From positions 62,001 to 126,000 of the forward strand of contig WANR01000033.1 of NCBI GenBank assembly GCA_015521705.1: 64,000 bases of DNA, written 5' to 3'. The first letter of the stretch is position 1. Each line of letters opens with the position of its first letter. The notes under the pieces were generated by a model. That model saw nothing but the letters and a program-made list of their open reading frames with translations, was not told the DNA's origin and did no database searches. Below are positions 1-7,611 of this stretch, piece by piece. The DNA comes from Desulfurococcales archaeon. Its GTDB lineage: Archaea > Thermoproteota > Thermoprotei_A > Sulfolobales > Acidilobaceae. Position numbers and translations under genes: made by a program.

Positions 1-242
1 ACTTCGCCCTCCATCCAGGGGTCGTGTCCCAGGATCTCTATTTCCCCTGAATCCCTTCTCAGGAGCCCTAGCATCAGCTTCAGGCTTGTAGTCTTTCCGC
101 TCCCATTAGGCCCTATCAGGCCCGCCATTGAGCCCTTTTCAACCCTGAAGGAAGCATCATGGAGGGCCGCTGTTCTCTTAAAGCGCTTAGTGACCCCCTT
201 AAACACTATCAATCCCGGAACCCTTTGAAAGTAATTAGCCAT
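1..242 (-). CDS. ABC transporter ATP-binding protein, N-terminal part
   Basis: The reverse strand reads from an ATG at 242 and runs off the window edge, so only about 80 residues are visible. They hold a Walker A motif (GPNGSGKT) near residue 45 and the usual strand-turn-strand before it. The product should be the nucleotide-binding subunit of an ABC transporter; the substrate cannot be told. The sequence around the Walker A (aliphatic start, GLIGPNGSGKTT, LMLGLL) is most like ABC-2 type drug or lipid exporter ATPases. TTG and GTG codons 10 to 14 residues downstream are possible alternative starts. It diverges from the PAP2 gene at 309. Confidence 0.85.
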   Translation of the reverse strand, partial: MANYFQRVPGLIVFKGVTKRFKRTAALHDASFRVEKGSMAGLIGPNGSGKTTSLKLMLGLLRRDSGEIEILGHDPWMEGE

Positions 243-308
243 AGCTTTCCTAATAAAACTAGTGTATCGAACACCAATCAGAGCGGGGGTTGCGTGAGGG
301 CTTAGGCC

Positions 309-1190
309 ATGAGGCTGAAAGAGGCAGCTACATGGGCTCTTGCGGCGGCTGCTACTATAGCTGTGACCGGCGGGCTTATCTCCTGCAAGACTGGGCCCCT
401 CACGGCCTGCAAGGCTGTAACTGTAACCGGGGACGAGACCTTTTACATGCCAGTCCTGGCCCTGGTATACGCGGTTTACAGGGGAGCCACGGGAGTCGTC
501 CTGGTGTCCTCGCTCCTGGCTGCGTCATCCGCCACAGTGTTCCTCAAGGCTCTTATAGGCTCTCCTAGGCCTCCCCCTGAAGAGTGGCTTGTCGAAGCCT
601 CCGGCCCCGGTTTCCCTAGTGGCCATGCAACGCTGAGCGCCGCTTTCTGGACAGCAGCTTACGGTCTTTCCAGGGATCCTAGGATCCTGTTGTTGGGCGT
701 GCTGCATGCCTCCGCGGTTTCATATTCCAGAGTAGCGCTTGGAGTCCACTACCCCGTGGACGTTATCGGGGGGCTACTAGTCGGCTCCTCTATAGCTGCC
801 CTGGTATATGCTTTCATCAACAGTAGGGGGCTCTTCCCCGGGGTTCCCCTGGTTCTCGTTGCCTCGCTGCTACTCTCAGTAATAGCCTCGCTCCTCGACC
901 CCTCATACCAGTCCTCCCTGAAACTCTCGGGCCTTACGCTGGGATCGCTTGCAGGCTACACCATGGTTATAGCCAGGTATCCAGACTCCCTGGGAGCAGG
1001 CGGGCTGAGCCATAGAGCCATAGCCGGCCTAATAGCGTCTGCGGCCCATGTAGCCCCTCTCCTTGCGGGAGACCTGGGAGCCCCTGCTGCTATACCTGTC
1101 TTCGCCCTGTACGCGCTCGCTGTAGCCCTCTCGAGGCCTATAGCCCTGCTACTAGCACCCGGGAGGATAGGGGAGAGCAGGCTTGGCTAG
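309..1190 (+). CDS. PAP2-family membrane phosphatase
   Basis: The 293-residue protein is very hydrophobic, with roughly eight to ten membrane segments. Its first half carries the three phosphatase signatures of the PAP2 / lipid phosphate phosphatase family: a lysine followed by an RP pair (KALIGSPRP), PSGHA, and SR-x5-H-x3-D (SRVALGVHYPVD). These build a histidine-nucleophile active site that dephosphorylates lipid or isoprenoid phosphates at the membrane face. Residues from about 165 on form extra membrane helices not needed for the phosphatase fold. The stop overlaps the TTG start of the KptA gene by eight bases, so the two are probably co-transcribed. The lipid substrate (undecaprenyl- or dolichyl-type pyrophosphate, or phosphatidate) is unknown. 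Confidence 0.85.
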   Translation: MRLKEAATWALAAAATIAVTGGLISCKTGPLTACKAVTVTGDETFYMPVLALVYAVYRGATGVVLVSSLLAASSATVFLKALIGSPRPPPEEWLVEASGPGFPSGHATLSAAFWTAAYGLSRDPRILLLGVLHASAVSYSRVALGVHYPVDVIGGLLVGSSIAALVYAFINSRGLFPGVPLVLVASLLLSVIASLLDPSYQSSLKLSGLTLGSLAGYTMVIARYPDSLGAGGLSHRAIAGLIASAAHVAPLLAGDLGAPAAIPVFALYALAVALSRPIALLLAPGRIGESRLG

Positions 1191-1854
1191 GGACATATAT
1201 CTCTGCAAAGACGGATCCTTCACCGAGGACCCAGACTCCTGCCCCGGCGGCGTGGAAGACTCCCTACCTGGCCACATGAGGGAGAGGCTCAGCAGGATGC
1301 TTTCTGGCATACTAAGACACTTCCCCAGCGATTATGGCGTGTCTGTCGACGAAAGGGGATGGGCCGGGATAGGCGAGATAGTGGGGTCGCTTAGGAGGCT
1401 AAGAAGCTACTCCTGGGTGGAGGAGTGGCACCTAAGGGCTATAGCTAGCCTTGACCCTAAGGGGAGATTCGAGGTGTCCGGCGGCAAGATCAGGGCCCGC
1501 TATGGGCACTCCATTAGAGTGAAAGTGGAGCCCCTAAGCTACGAAGCCCCCCGTACCCTCTACCACGGAACCTCGAGGGACAGGCTACCCTCTATACTGG
1601 AGAGGGGAATAGTGAGGATGAAGAGGCTTAAAGTCCACCTAACAGAAAACCTTGGGCAAGCCCTCGAGGTCGGCAGGAGGCATGGGGATCCTGTGGCAGT
1701 CTCCATTGATACCGGGTGCCTAGAGCGTAAAGGCCTCAGGGTGGAACAGGCGTCAAAGACCGTGTATACGGTAGACTATGTGCCCCCGGACTGCATAAGA
1801 GAAGTTGTACCGGGAGAACGCACGTCAGCTTCAGGCAAAAGTCGTAGAAGCTAG
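1183..1854 (+). CDS. kptA: RNA 2'-phosphotransferase (Tpt1/KptA family)
   Basis: KptA/Tpt1 removes a 2'-phosphate from RNA with NAD+, giving ADP-ribose 1'',2''-cyclic phosphate. The 223-residue protein has the family landmarks: LRH near residues 44-46, a D-x-x-GW turn at 56-60, Y-GHS at 107-110, LYHGTS at 126-131 and K-VHL at 150-153, which supply the Arg-His-Arg-Arg type active site. The N-terminal 30 residues contain two cysteines (8 and 20) and could be a small metal-binding or linker segment. The start is TTG, overlapping the preceding stop. Its cellular role in archaea, where tRNA ligation does not leave a 2'-phosphate, is unsettled. Confidence 0.88.
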   Translation: MARDIYLCKDGSFTEDPDSCPGGVEDSLPGHMRERLSRMLSGILRHFPSDYGVSVDERGWAGIGEIVGSLRRLRSYSWVEEWHLRAIASLDPKGRFEVSGGKIRARYGHSIRVKVEPLSYEAPRTLYHGTSRDRLPSILERGIVRMKRLKVHLTENLGQALEVGRRHGDPVAVSIDTGCLERKGLRVEQASKTVYTVDYVPPDCIREVVPGERTSASGKSRRS

Positions 1855-1856
1855 AG

Positions 1857-1869
1857 CAAAATTATTTAG
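1857..1869 (+). promoter_or_regulatory. TATA-like element of the cytochrome gene
   Basis: An A/T run (caaaattatttag) lies 27 to 39 bases before the GTG start, the right distance for an archaeal TATA box feeding a leaderless or nearly leaderless transcript. It falls across the end of kptA. Confidence 0.35.
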
Positions 1870-1895
1870 ACCGCAACTATCTCAGGAAACTCGCG

Positions 1896-2489
1896 GTGTC
1901 TATTGTGAGAGCTTCATGGTCGTGGCTAGTAGTACTGATTGCTCTTCTCGCAGGGATGGGGCTGCAGCCCCTACTTTCCTGGATAGAAGCGGCTGCGCAG
2001 CCCAGCGAAGAAGAGGCTAGAAGCGCCTTCGAGCAGTTAGGCTGTGTTAGCTGCCATAACGGCAACGTAGCCAAGACTAGATGGGAGGACATAGTGGCAG
2101 ACTTCACGGAGTGGCGGGACAAGTACGCTTCCTTAGACGAGGCTGTAGCGGCCGAGGTGGAGTACTTCGGCGGTCAGAGATTTTCCTCGTTTAGGGAGCT
2201 TATGGAGCAGATGGCAACCAATTCCAGGGTCGACCTCTCGGATCCCCAAATGATTGTCATCATGGAATACCTTGTCTCCCTCTACGGGGTCTCTCTAGAA
2301 GAGGCCTTGGGCGGGCCGATAACTCCGGCCCCCGAGGAAACCACGCCGGAGGAGCAGAAGACGATAGACGTGGGCTATAGGACGGAGGGAGGCGAGGAGC
2401 CCGGCATAGGCATAGCAACCACGATCATAGTCATAGCCATTATAGTACTGGGTTCAGGAGTCATAGCATACCTGCTAACAAAACGCTAG
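1896..2489 (+). CDS. membrane-anchored c-type cytochrome
   Basis: The 197-residue protein has an N-terminal hydrophobic signal segment (residues 8-30), a single CVSCH heme-c attachment motif (C50, C53, H54), an outer domain with several methionines that could supply the sixth heme ligand, a Pro/Glu-rich linker (about 143-165) and a C-terminal membrane helix ending in KR. This is the design of a mono-heme cytochrome exposed outside the membrane. It probably shuttles electrons in the respiratory chain whose oxidase lies at 14-18 kb, and its thiols would be handled by the CcdA/thioredoxin set at 4.1-5.8 kb; both links are inferred. The start is GTG 1896, or GTG 1905. Confidence 0.75.
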   Translation: MSIVRASWSWLVVLIALLAGMGLQPLLSWIEAAAQPSEEEARSAFEQLGCVSCHNGNVAKTRWEDIVADFTEWRDKYASLDEAVAAEVEYFGGQRFSSFRELMEQMATNSRVDLSDPQMIVIMEYLVSLYGVSLEEALGGPITPAPEETTPEEQKTIDVGYRTEGGEEPGIGIATTIIVIAIIVLGSGVIAYLLTKR

Positions 2490-2590
2490 AACATCCCAAG
2501 ACGCCGGCTATATAGATTCTATCTGGGAACCTACGGGCAGCGGCGTTCCATGCAGGGATTGCAAGAGGCTTTCCCGTGCCCAGCCTTCTT

Positions 2591-3505
2591 TCAGAACCAT
2601 TTCCACCCGTCCTGCTCTACTTTGACCCCTCTATAATAGATCCTTCCGTTGCCCTCTACTACTCTCCCCACAATATTGCACCTCGTGCCTATCTCCCTAC
2701 ACCCTTTTACTATGCATTCGGCGCCATCCTTGTTGGCGATTATGGCTATCGAGTAGTCCTCCTTGCTTTCGAAGAGAGCCAGCTGGGGGTTACTGTGGTA
2801 CCTCGCTATCAACCCTAATACCTCGCTACTAGACTCGACCGAGTAGAGCTGGGCATCTAGGCTACTGCCTAGAAGGGTCGAGATCGTGAAGGCCCACCCG
2901 TCACTATTATCGCTGGCCGCGTAAGCATTGCACCTTGATATGAGGCCGCCGAGCCTCGGATCCACGAAGGGCCTTCTGGTCAACTCTAGGATACTGCTAG
3001 CCTCGCTCTCCGGGATCCTCCCACTGAGAACCCATTCAGCAACAAGCCCCGGCCCCACAATGCCTGCCTGAACCAGGTAGCTGGAGGGCCTGGCACCCCT
3101 CCTACCCACGGGCTTCTCAGCCTCCCCTACCACGGCCACGTCTATCCATGGGTCTTCCTTGGCCCTGTTAGTATCAGCCTTCAGGACCACTGCTCCGATC
3201 CTCCTAGCAGCTTTCCCTACGCCCCTGGCTATCCTCCTGGCTTCGTCCGCAGAGGTCACGCCCACGCTGTACAATACGACTCTCGGGAGCCCTCCAGACG
3301 CTATGACGTCGGCAGCAGCTGCTATGACAGACTTCCACCCGAAGTCCTCCCAGCTCATCCAGGGTAGCTTGCTGTAGGAGGCAGCGTACCCGTCAATATT
3401 GAACACCAGGCCCCCGTGGGGGCATGCGTCGTACTTGAGGCATTCCTCGGACCCGGTGATCCTGGCCAGCTCCTCAAGGAGGCCTAGCCAGGCGTTGCCT
3501 GCCAT
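2591..3505 (-). CDS. AIR-synthase-related (PurM/ThiL-fold) protein
   Basis: The 304-residue protein has the two-domain ATP-dependent fold shared by PurM, ThiL, HypE and selenophosphate synthetase. Visible signs are a DFGWKSVIAAAADVIASGG segment (the helix with the conserved Asn/Asp-Asp and ASGG turn) near residues 53-72, a VVLKADTNR strand near 107, and a C-terminal Gly-rich half. The strict ThiL motifs (GDDAA, for example) are not seen, so thiamine-monophosphate kinase is possible but unproven. The ATG start at 3505 directly abuts the stop of the Lrp-type regulator, which implies one transcript and perhaps regulation by it. Confidence 0.65.
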   Translation of the reverse strand: MAGNAWLGLLEELARITGSEECLKYDACPHGGLVFNIDGYAASYSKLPWMSWEDFGWKSVIAAAADVIASGGLPRVVLYSVGVTSADEARRIARGVGKAARRIGAVVLKADTNRAKEDPWIDVAVVGEAEKPVGRRGARPSSYLVQAGIVGPGLVAEWVLSGRIPESEASSILELTRRPFVDPRLGGLISRCNAYAASDNSDGWAFTISTLLGSSLDAQLYSVESSSEVLGLIARYHSNPQLALFESKEDYSIAIIANKDGAECIVKGCREIGTRCNIVGRVVEGNGRIYYRGVKVEQDGWKWF

Positions 3506-3976
3506 CTACTTGCCCTCCACGGATGCTGGGAGGGTCTCGGGGCAGTAGGACTCTTTAACCACGTTGAGGACCACGCTGGTCACAGTCCTCTCTATTCCAG
3601 GCTCTCTCAGTAGTTCCTTGATGAACCTGTCAGCTTCCCTCATGTCCCTGAACTTCGCTATGAGAGCCATGTCGAACTCTCCCGTGATGTCATAGAGTGC
3701 CGCTATGTTGGGGTGATCCCTGAGCTTAGCCTCTACTTCCAGGATTTGGGGCCCCTTGACCTTAACCAGGGTGAGGATCGTTATCTCCAGGCCCAGCTTC
3801 CTGCAGTCGAGCTCTAGCGTAAACCTTTTTATCACACCGTTCCTCGCGAGCCTCTTAACCCTGTCATGGGTGGAGGACGTGGGCATCCCCAGTCTCTTGG
3901 CGAGCTTTTTTAGGCTCTGCCTAGAGTCCTTGAGCATTTCCCTGATCAACTCAAGATCCACAGAGTCCAGGCCCAA
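3506..3976 (-). CDS. Lrp/AsnC-family transcriptional regulator
   Basis: The 156-residue protein starts with a winged helix-turn-helix (residues 5-60: two helices, then GMPTSSTHDRVKRLARNG as the recognition part and a FTLELD strand) and continues into the RAM/ACT ligand-binding domain (about 65-145), the normal Lrp/AsnC order and length. Such proteins act as octamers that bind an amino acid or similar effector. The TTG start at 3976 sits about 18 bases from a TATA-like run, suggesting a leaderless mRNA. The last residues contain a cysteine in YCPE. It is the first gene of a two-gene unit with the PurM/ThiL-fold gene. Confidence 0.88.
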   Translation of the reverse strand: MGLDSVDLELIREMLKDSRQSLKKLAKRLGMPTSSTHDRVKRLARNGVIKRFTLELDCRKLGLEITILTLVKVKGPQILEVEAKLRDHPNIAALYDITGEFDMALIAKFRDMREADRFIKELLREPGIERTVTSVVLNVVKESYCPETLPASVEGK

Positions 3977-3990
3977 CTATCGACCCCACA

Positions 3991-4000
3991 ATTAAAAAGC
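3991..4000 (-). promoter_or_regulatory. TATA-like element of the Lrp-type gene
   Basis: The minus strand reads gctttttaat here, 15 to 24 bases before the TTG start at 3976. The divergent region up to 4139 is very A/T-rich, in contrast to the GC-rich genes on both sides, and should also hold the promoter for the redoxin gene. Confidence 0.35.
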
Positions 4001-4139
4001 CGGAATGGTGGCATTTAAATTAAACCACGGGCAATTATACATACGCGACCCGCTTAGCTTTTAACTAGCTGCCTAGCCCCTTATAGACAATTTTATTTTA
4101 ATCAATTTTGACAATGACAATATTCTAGAAAAAGACTCC

Positions 4140-4760
4140 GTGGCAGAGGTGGGCCTCATGAACGCGGCGCGAGTGGCTCTGATAGCGGTTGCTACAATAG
4201 CTGTTGTAGCCGTCGTAATGCTGGCCTACTTCTTCATCCTCGCGGGAGATGAGGGTCTACAGCCAGTAGCAGAGCCTGCAGTAAAGGGTGGAGAGGTTGA
4301 AATGATGGAGGAGGCGGAGGTCATGGTAGAGGTGGGCCCCGAAGTCGGGCAGCTGGCCCCCGACTTCACTCTCCAGACAATCGATGGTACCACGTTCTCC
4401 CTGAGCGATTTCAGGGGCAAGACTGTAGTTGTGTGGTTCATGATCCCTGTGGGATGCCCTATATGCGTCTCGCAGGTGGAAGAGCTTAAGAAGTTGCAGG
4501 AGGAGCTAGGCGAGGATCTCGTGGTCATAGCAGTGACTATTCTCGACTACCAGGGCGTGGAAGATGATCTGGCGAAGTTTAGGGACGAGAAGGGGCTTAT
4601 GGAGTGGTTCTATGCCGTTGATACTGCTCAGCTTGGGTTGAAGTATAATATCGTAGAGATGGGGGTCATAATAGTTGGGCCTGACGGGAAGATACTGCAC
4701 AGAGGGATACCGCAGGCTAGCTTCGAGGAAATGCTGAACGCTATCAGGGCTGCAGCATGA
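4140..4760 (+). CDS. membrane-anchored thioredoxin-fold redoxin (TlpA/AhpC-like)
   Basis: The protein (206 residues from GTG 4140; an ATG at 4158 is an alternative) has an N-terminal signal anchor (residues 10-36), an acidic Met/Glu-rich linker (40-68) and a redoxin domain. The domain begins with G-QLAPDFTL and carries a CPIC dithiol at 106-109, placed where peroxiredoxins and TlpA/ResA proteins keep the active-site cysteine. The protein would sit outside the membrane and reduce disulfides or peroxides, probably drawing electrons through the CcdA protein encoded 13 bases downstream. Confidence 0.8.
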   Translation: MAEVGLMNAARVALIAVATIAVVAVVMLAYFFILAGDEGLQPVAEPAVKGGEVEMMEEAEVMVEVGPEVGQLAPDFTLQTIDGTTFSLSDFRGKTVVVWFMIPVGCPICVSQVEELKKLQEELGEDLVVIAVTILDYQGVEDDLAKFRDEKGLMEWFYAVDTAQLGLKYNIVEMGVIIVGPDGKILHRGIPQASFEEMLNAIRAAA

Positions 4761-4773
4761 GGGGGTATAAGAA

Positions 4774-5475
4774 GTGGGCCTGGCGGATCCTGTGATACTT
4801 TTTTTCTCATTTAGCGCGGGCTCCATAGCATTTATCAACCCCTGCGGTATAGCCATGCTCCCGGCCTATGTATCATATTATCTGGGGGCTACTAACCCGC
4901 ATGAGAAGCTAACGCTGAAGACCATCCTTAAGGGGGCTTATCTGGGCATTGTGGCTACTCTGGGGTTTGTGGCGGTCTTCGGCAGCGCTGGAGCCATCCT
5001 AGCCTTGGCGGGCGCCCAGCTTATAAGGTACGTGCCGTGGATAGCTATAGGTATCGGGGGAGGGGTCGCGGTACTAGGCTTGTTCCTCCTGCTAGGTAAG
5101 AGCTTCTACCTGCGGAGGAGCTTCGACTCCTCAAGGCTACTCGGCGACAGGGGGCCGTTTACCTTCCTCTTATTCGGCATAGCTTACGCTATAGCCTCGC
5201 TTAGCTGCACGGTCCCCATATTTCTCTACGTGACTCTGCAAGCTATTTCTACGGGTGGCTTCCTGAGCGCTATGACGGTCTTCATTGCCTACTCCCTCGG
5301 CATGGGCGCTGTGATGACGGTCTTTGCCGCACTACTGGTGGCTGCTAGGGATTCCTTAATGAGGTACGTGCAGAGGATAATGCCCTACACTAACAGGATA
5401 GCTGGAGCAGTTATGCTGGCTGCAGGGTTTTACATAGTATATTTCCAGGTATTCGTAGGAGGCCTAATACCCTAG
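4774..5475 (+). CDS. ccdA: CcdA/DsbD-type transmembrane thiol-electron carrier
   Basis: The 233-residue protein has six predicted membrane helices and the two cysteine motifs that define CcdA: a cysteine after the first helix start in INPCGIAMLPAYVSYY, and one in helix four in IASLSCTVPIF. CcdA moves reducing equivalents from cytoplasmic thioredoxin across the membrane to outer redoxins and the heme-c attachment cysteines. It stands between a membrane redoxin and a cytoplasmic thioredoxin, which together form a complete inward-to-outward thiol relay. The start is GTG 4774. The match to the family is clear; the in vivo partner is inferred from the gene order. Confidence 0.88.
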   Translation: MGLADPVILFFSFSAGSIAFINPCGIAMLPAYVSYYLGATNPHEKLTLKTILKGAYLGIVATLGFVAVFGSAGAILALAGAQLIRYVPWIAIGIGGGVAVLGLFLLLGKSFYLRRSFDSSRLLGDRGPFTFLLFGIAYAIASLSCTVPIFLYVTLQAISTGGFLSAMTVFIAYSLGMGAVMTVFAALLVAARDSLMRYVQRIMPYTNRIAGAVMLAAGFYIVYFQVFVGGLIP

Positions 5476-5497
5476 CACGGCTGGGGGTCTCTGGGTC

Positions 5498-5830
5498 ATG
5501 CCTGAAATGCTCAAAGAGCTAGCCAGCACCGATGAATGGTTATCAGTAAAGAAGCTTATCAGCGGGGGACGCAAGGTCATCTTGGTCTTTACAGCTACCT
5601 GGTGCAAGCCATGCGAAGCCGTTTATGAGGTCATAGAGGCCGTCCTCGAGTCAAACCCTGCGAGGGACATACTAGCCTACAAGGTCGACGTACAGCGATT
5701 CCAGGAAGTGGCCCTCGAGTATAGGGTTCTCTCGGTTCCAACGGTCATAATATTCAACGAGGGGAGGATGGTTTTTAGAGTAGCTGGTGTCCCCAGAGAG
5801 GATCAAATAATAAATGCCCTACAATCATAA
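5498..5830 (+). CDS. thioredoxin-family protein
   Basis: The 110-residue protein has the thioredoxin fold with a WCKPC active site (C36, C39) after the central VILVFTAT strand, and the cis-proline loop VPTVIIF at about 90-96. No signal peptide is present, so it works in the cytoplasm. As the third gene of the redoxin-CcdA-thioredoxin cluster it is the likely electron donor to CcdA. It starts at ATG 5498, 22 bases after the ccdA stop. Confidence 0.87.
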   Translation: MPEMLKELASTDEWLSVKKLISGGRKVILVFTATWCKPCEAVYEVIEAVLESNPARDILAYKVDVQRFQEVALEYRVLSVPTVIIFNEGRMVFRVAGVPREDQIINALQS

Positions 5831-5896
5831 AATACAGCTATATACAGATACCGGGCTAAGCGCTTGCAACGGGCTCGGCTAGTCGCGGTGAGTTCT

Positions 5897-6877
5897 ATGA
5901 GGATTGTCGACTTCCACCTGCACCTCCCCTGGTGGCTCGACAATGCCAGAGAGGCTTCAAGCCACCTGCTAGGCGAGATGGATAGGTCGGGAGTTGATGT
6001 TGGCGTTCTCATATCAATTGAGGCGAGTATCGGCAGGTTTAAGAAGCTTGTGGACGAGTCTTCGCTTGCAAGGGCTCTTGGTAAGAGCCTGGACCTACTA
6101 GCTCAGGGGCCTGCGCTGGCTTCTAGCCTGTGGAGCCTGGACGTGCAGACACTCATTAATAGGCACTTAGAGGTCCTGGAAAGGGTCTCTGGCGACTTGG
6201 GAGCGGTCCTGGAAGCTTCGAGACTCTCCGAAGGAAGGCTGCTACCAGTAGCCGCTTACAACCCCGACGTTGACCCAAGGGACTTCGCCAAGTACATAGA
6301 ATCCCTGGGCTCCGTTGTGGGCGTGAAGGTCTACCCCACTCTCTACTTTGATAGGCCCGACTCCAGGAGGATGGTAAGGCTCTACAAAGAGCTGGAGGCT
6401 AGGCGCGGAGAGTCCCTGGTGATTGTCCACACGGGTTGCGACCCCGGTATATGGGAGCTGCCAGAGTACTGCAGGTTCGCTAGGCCATCCCTGGTAGCCA
6501 GGGCTGCGAGAGCACTTAAGGGCACGAGCTTTGTCCTAGCACACATGGGGGCCTACAGCGCGCTCAACCCGGGGATATACTTTGGTGAAGCCCTCGAGGC
6601 TTGCAGTCGTGACAACATTTACCTAGACACTAGCGCTGTCGACCCATTACTGGTGGAGAAGGCTGTGAGCGAGTGCGGCGACGACAGGATACTCTATGGT
6701 AGCGACTATCCCTACGTCTCCGGCCACTCCATGGGAGACAGTCTGTCGGCCCTGAAATCGCTCAGCCTAGAGGCAAGAACGCTTAGCAAGATACTTGGAA
6801 GAAACGCTCTAAGCCTACTCTCGCGCGTAGCTAGACATCGTAGCCTGTCGACGGGGGCCTCAGACCGGCGTGGATAA
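5897..6877 (+). CDS. amidohydrolase-family (TIM-barrel) metal-dependent hydrolase
   Basis: The protein opens with an HxH metal motif (FHLHL, residues 7-9) and has a later metal histidine in VIVHTG, another in VLAHMGA and the closing aspartate in YGSDYPY, the order seen in the amidohydrolase_2 / decarboxylase branch of the superfamily. The best start is ATG 5897, because the HxH strand begins right after it; in-frame GTG 5888 and TTG 5864 lie upstream. The length (about 326 residues) is normal. The substrate is unknown: candidates are hydrolytic or decarboxylating reactions on aromatic or carboxylate substrates. The gene stands alone, 35 bases before the ABC pair. Confidence 0.8.
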   Translation: MRIVDFHLHLPWWLDNAREASSHLLGEMDRSGVDVGVLISIEASIGRFKKLVDESSLARALGKSLDLLAQGPALASSLWSLDVQTLINRHLEVLERVSGDLGAVLEASRLSEGRLLPVAAYNPDVDPRDFAKYIESLGSVVGVKVYPTLYFDRPDSRRMVRLYKELEARRGESLVIVHTGCDPGIWELPEYCRFARPSLVARAARALKGTSFVLAHMGAYSALNPGIYFGEALEACSRDNIYLDTSAVDPLLVEKAVSECGDDRILYGSDYPYVSGHSMGDSLSALKSLSLEARTLSKILGRNALSLLSRVARHRSLSTGASDRRG

Positions 6878-6912
6878 GCTAATAAGCCCATGGGCTATGA
6901 TTTAAGGCCAGA

Positions 6913-7611
6913 ATGGTCGATGGTGCAGCCTCTATGGGCGGCGCTGCCGCTATAAGCTTCGATAATGTCAGCAAAGAATACCTGTTGGGGAAGGTTCCTG
7001 TCAGGGTTCTTGATAATGTCTCGTTCAGTGTAGATAAGGGCTCCTTCACGGCTCTCGTGGGCCCCAGTGGTAGCGGCAAGAGTACTATAATATTCCTGGC
7101 AGCGGGGATAGACGTGCCCTCAAGGGGCAAGATCACTGTTTTGGGCGAGGAGATCTCGGGCAAGAGCGAGGCCTGGAGGCGCAGGTGGAGGAGCAGAAAT
7201 GTTGGGATCGTTTTCCAGTTCTTCCACCTGGTACCAACCCTTACCGCTCTCGAGAATGTCATGCTAGCCATGGAGATAGCCAGGGTCAGAGGTGATAGGA
7301 GGCTCAGAGCCCTAGAACTACTAGACTTCGTCGGGCTGAAGGATAAGGCTAACAGATACCCCGCAGAGCTCAGTGGTGGAGAGCAGCAGAGGGTGGCAAT
7401 AGCCAGGGCCCTCGCGGCAGATCCTCCCATAATACTTGCCGACGAGCCCACTGCTAATCTGGACTACGACAACAAGGTTAGGGTGGTTAGCCTGCTCCGG
7501 AGGGCTGCCAATGAAGGTAGAACCGTCTTCTTCGCCACCCATGATGAGGGCCTTGTGAGGGGCGCAGACAAAGTAATCAGGATACTGGATGGCAGGGTTG
7601 TTGAGGGTTGA
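6913..7611 (+). CDS. ABC transporter ATP-binding protein (MacB/LolD type)
   Basis: The 232-residue ATPase shows Walker A (GPSGSGKS at about 51-58), the Q-loop (FQFF), the ABC signature (LSGGEQQR), Walker B with catalytic Glu (ILADEPTANLD) and the switch histidine (FFATHDE). The sequence around the Walker B (LADEPTANLD) is typical of the LolD/MacB/FtsE branch that pairs with FtsX-fold permeases. Its stop overlaps the TTG start of the permease by four bases, so the two proteins are made together. Confidence 0.93.
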   Translation: MVDGAASMGGAAAISFDNVSKEYLLGKVPVRVLDNVSFSVDKGSFTALVGPSGSGKSTIIFLAAGIDVPSRGKITVLGEEISGKSEAWRRRWRSRNVGIVFQFFHLVPTLTALENVMLAMEIARVRGDRRLRALELLDFVGLKDKANRYPAELSGGEQQRVAIARALAADPPIILADEPTANLDYDNKVRVVSLLRRAANEGRTVFFATHDEGLVRGADKVIRILDGRVVEG

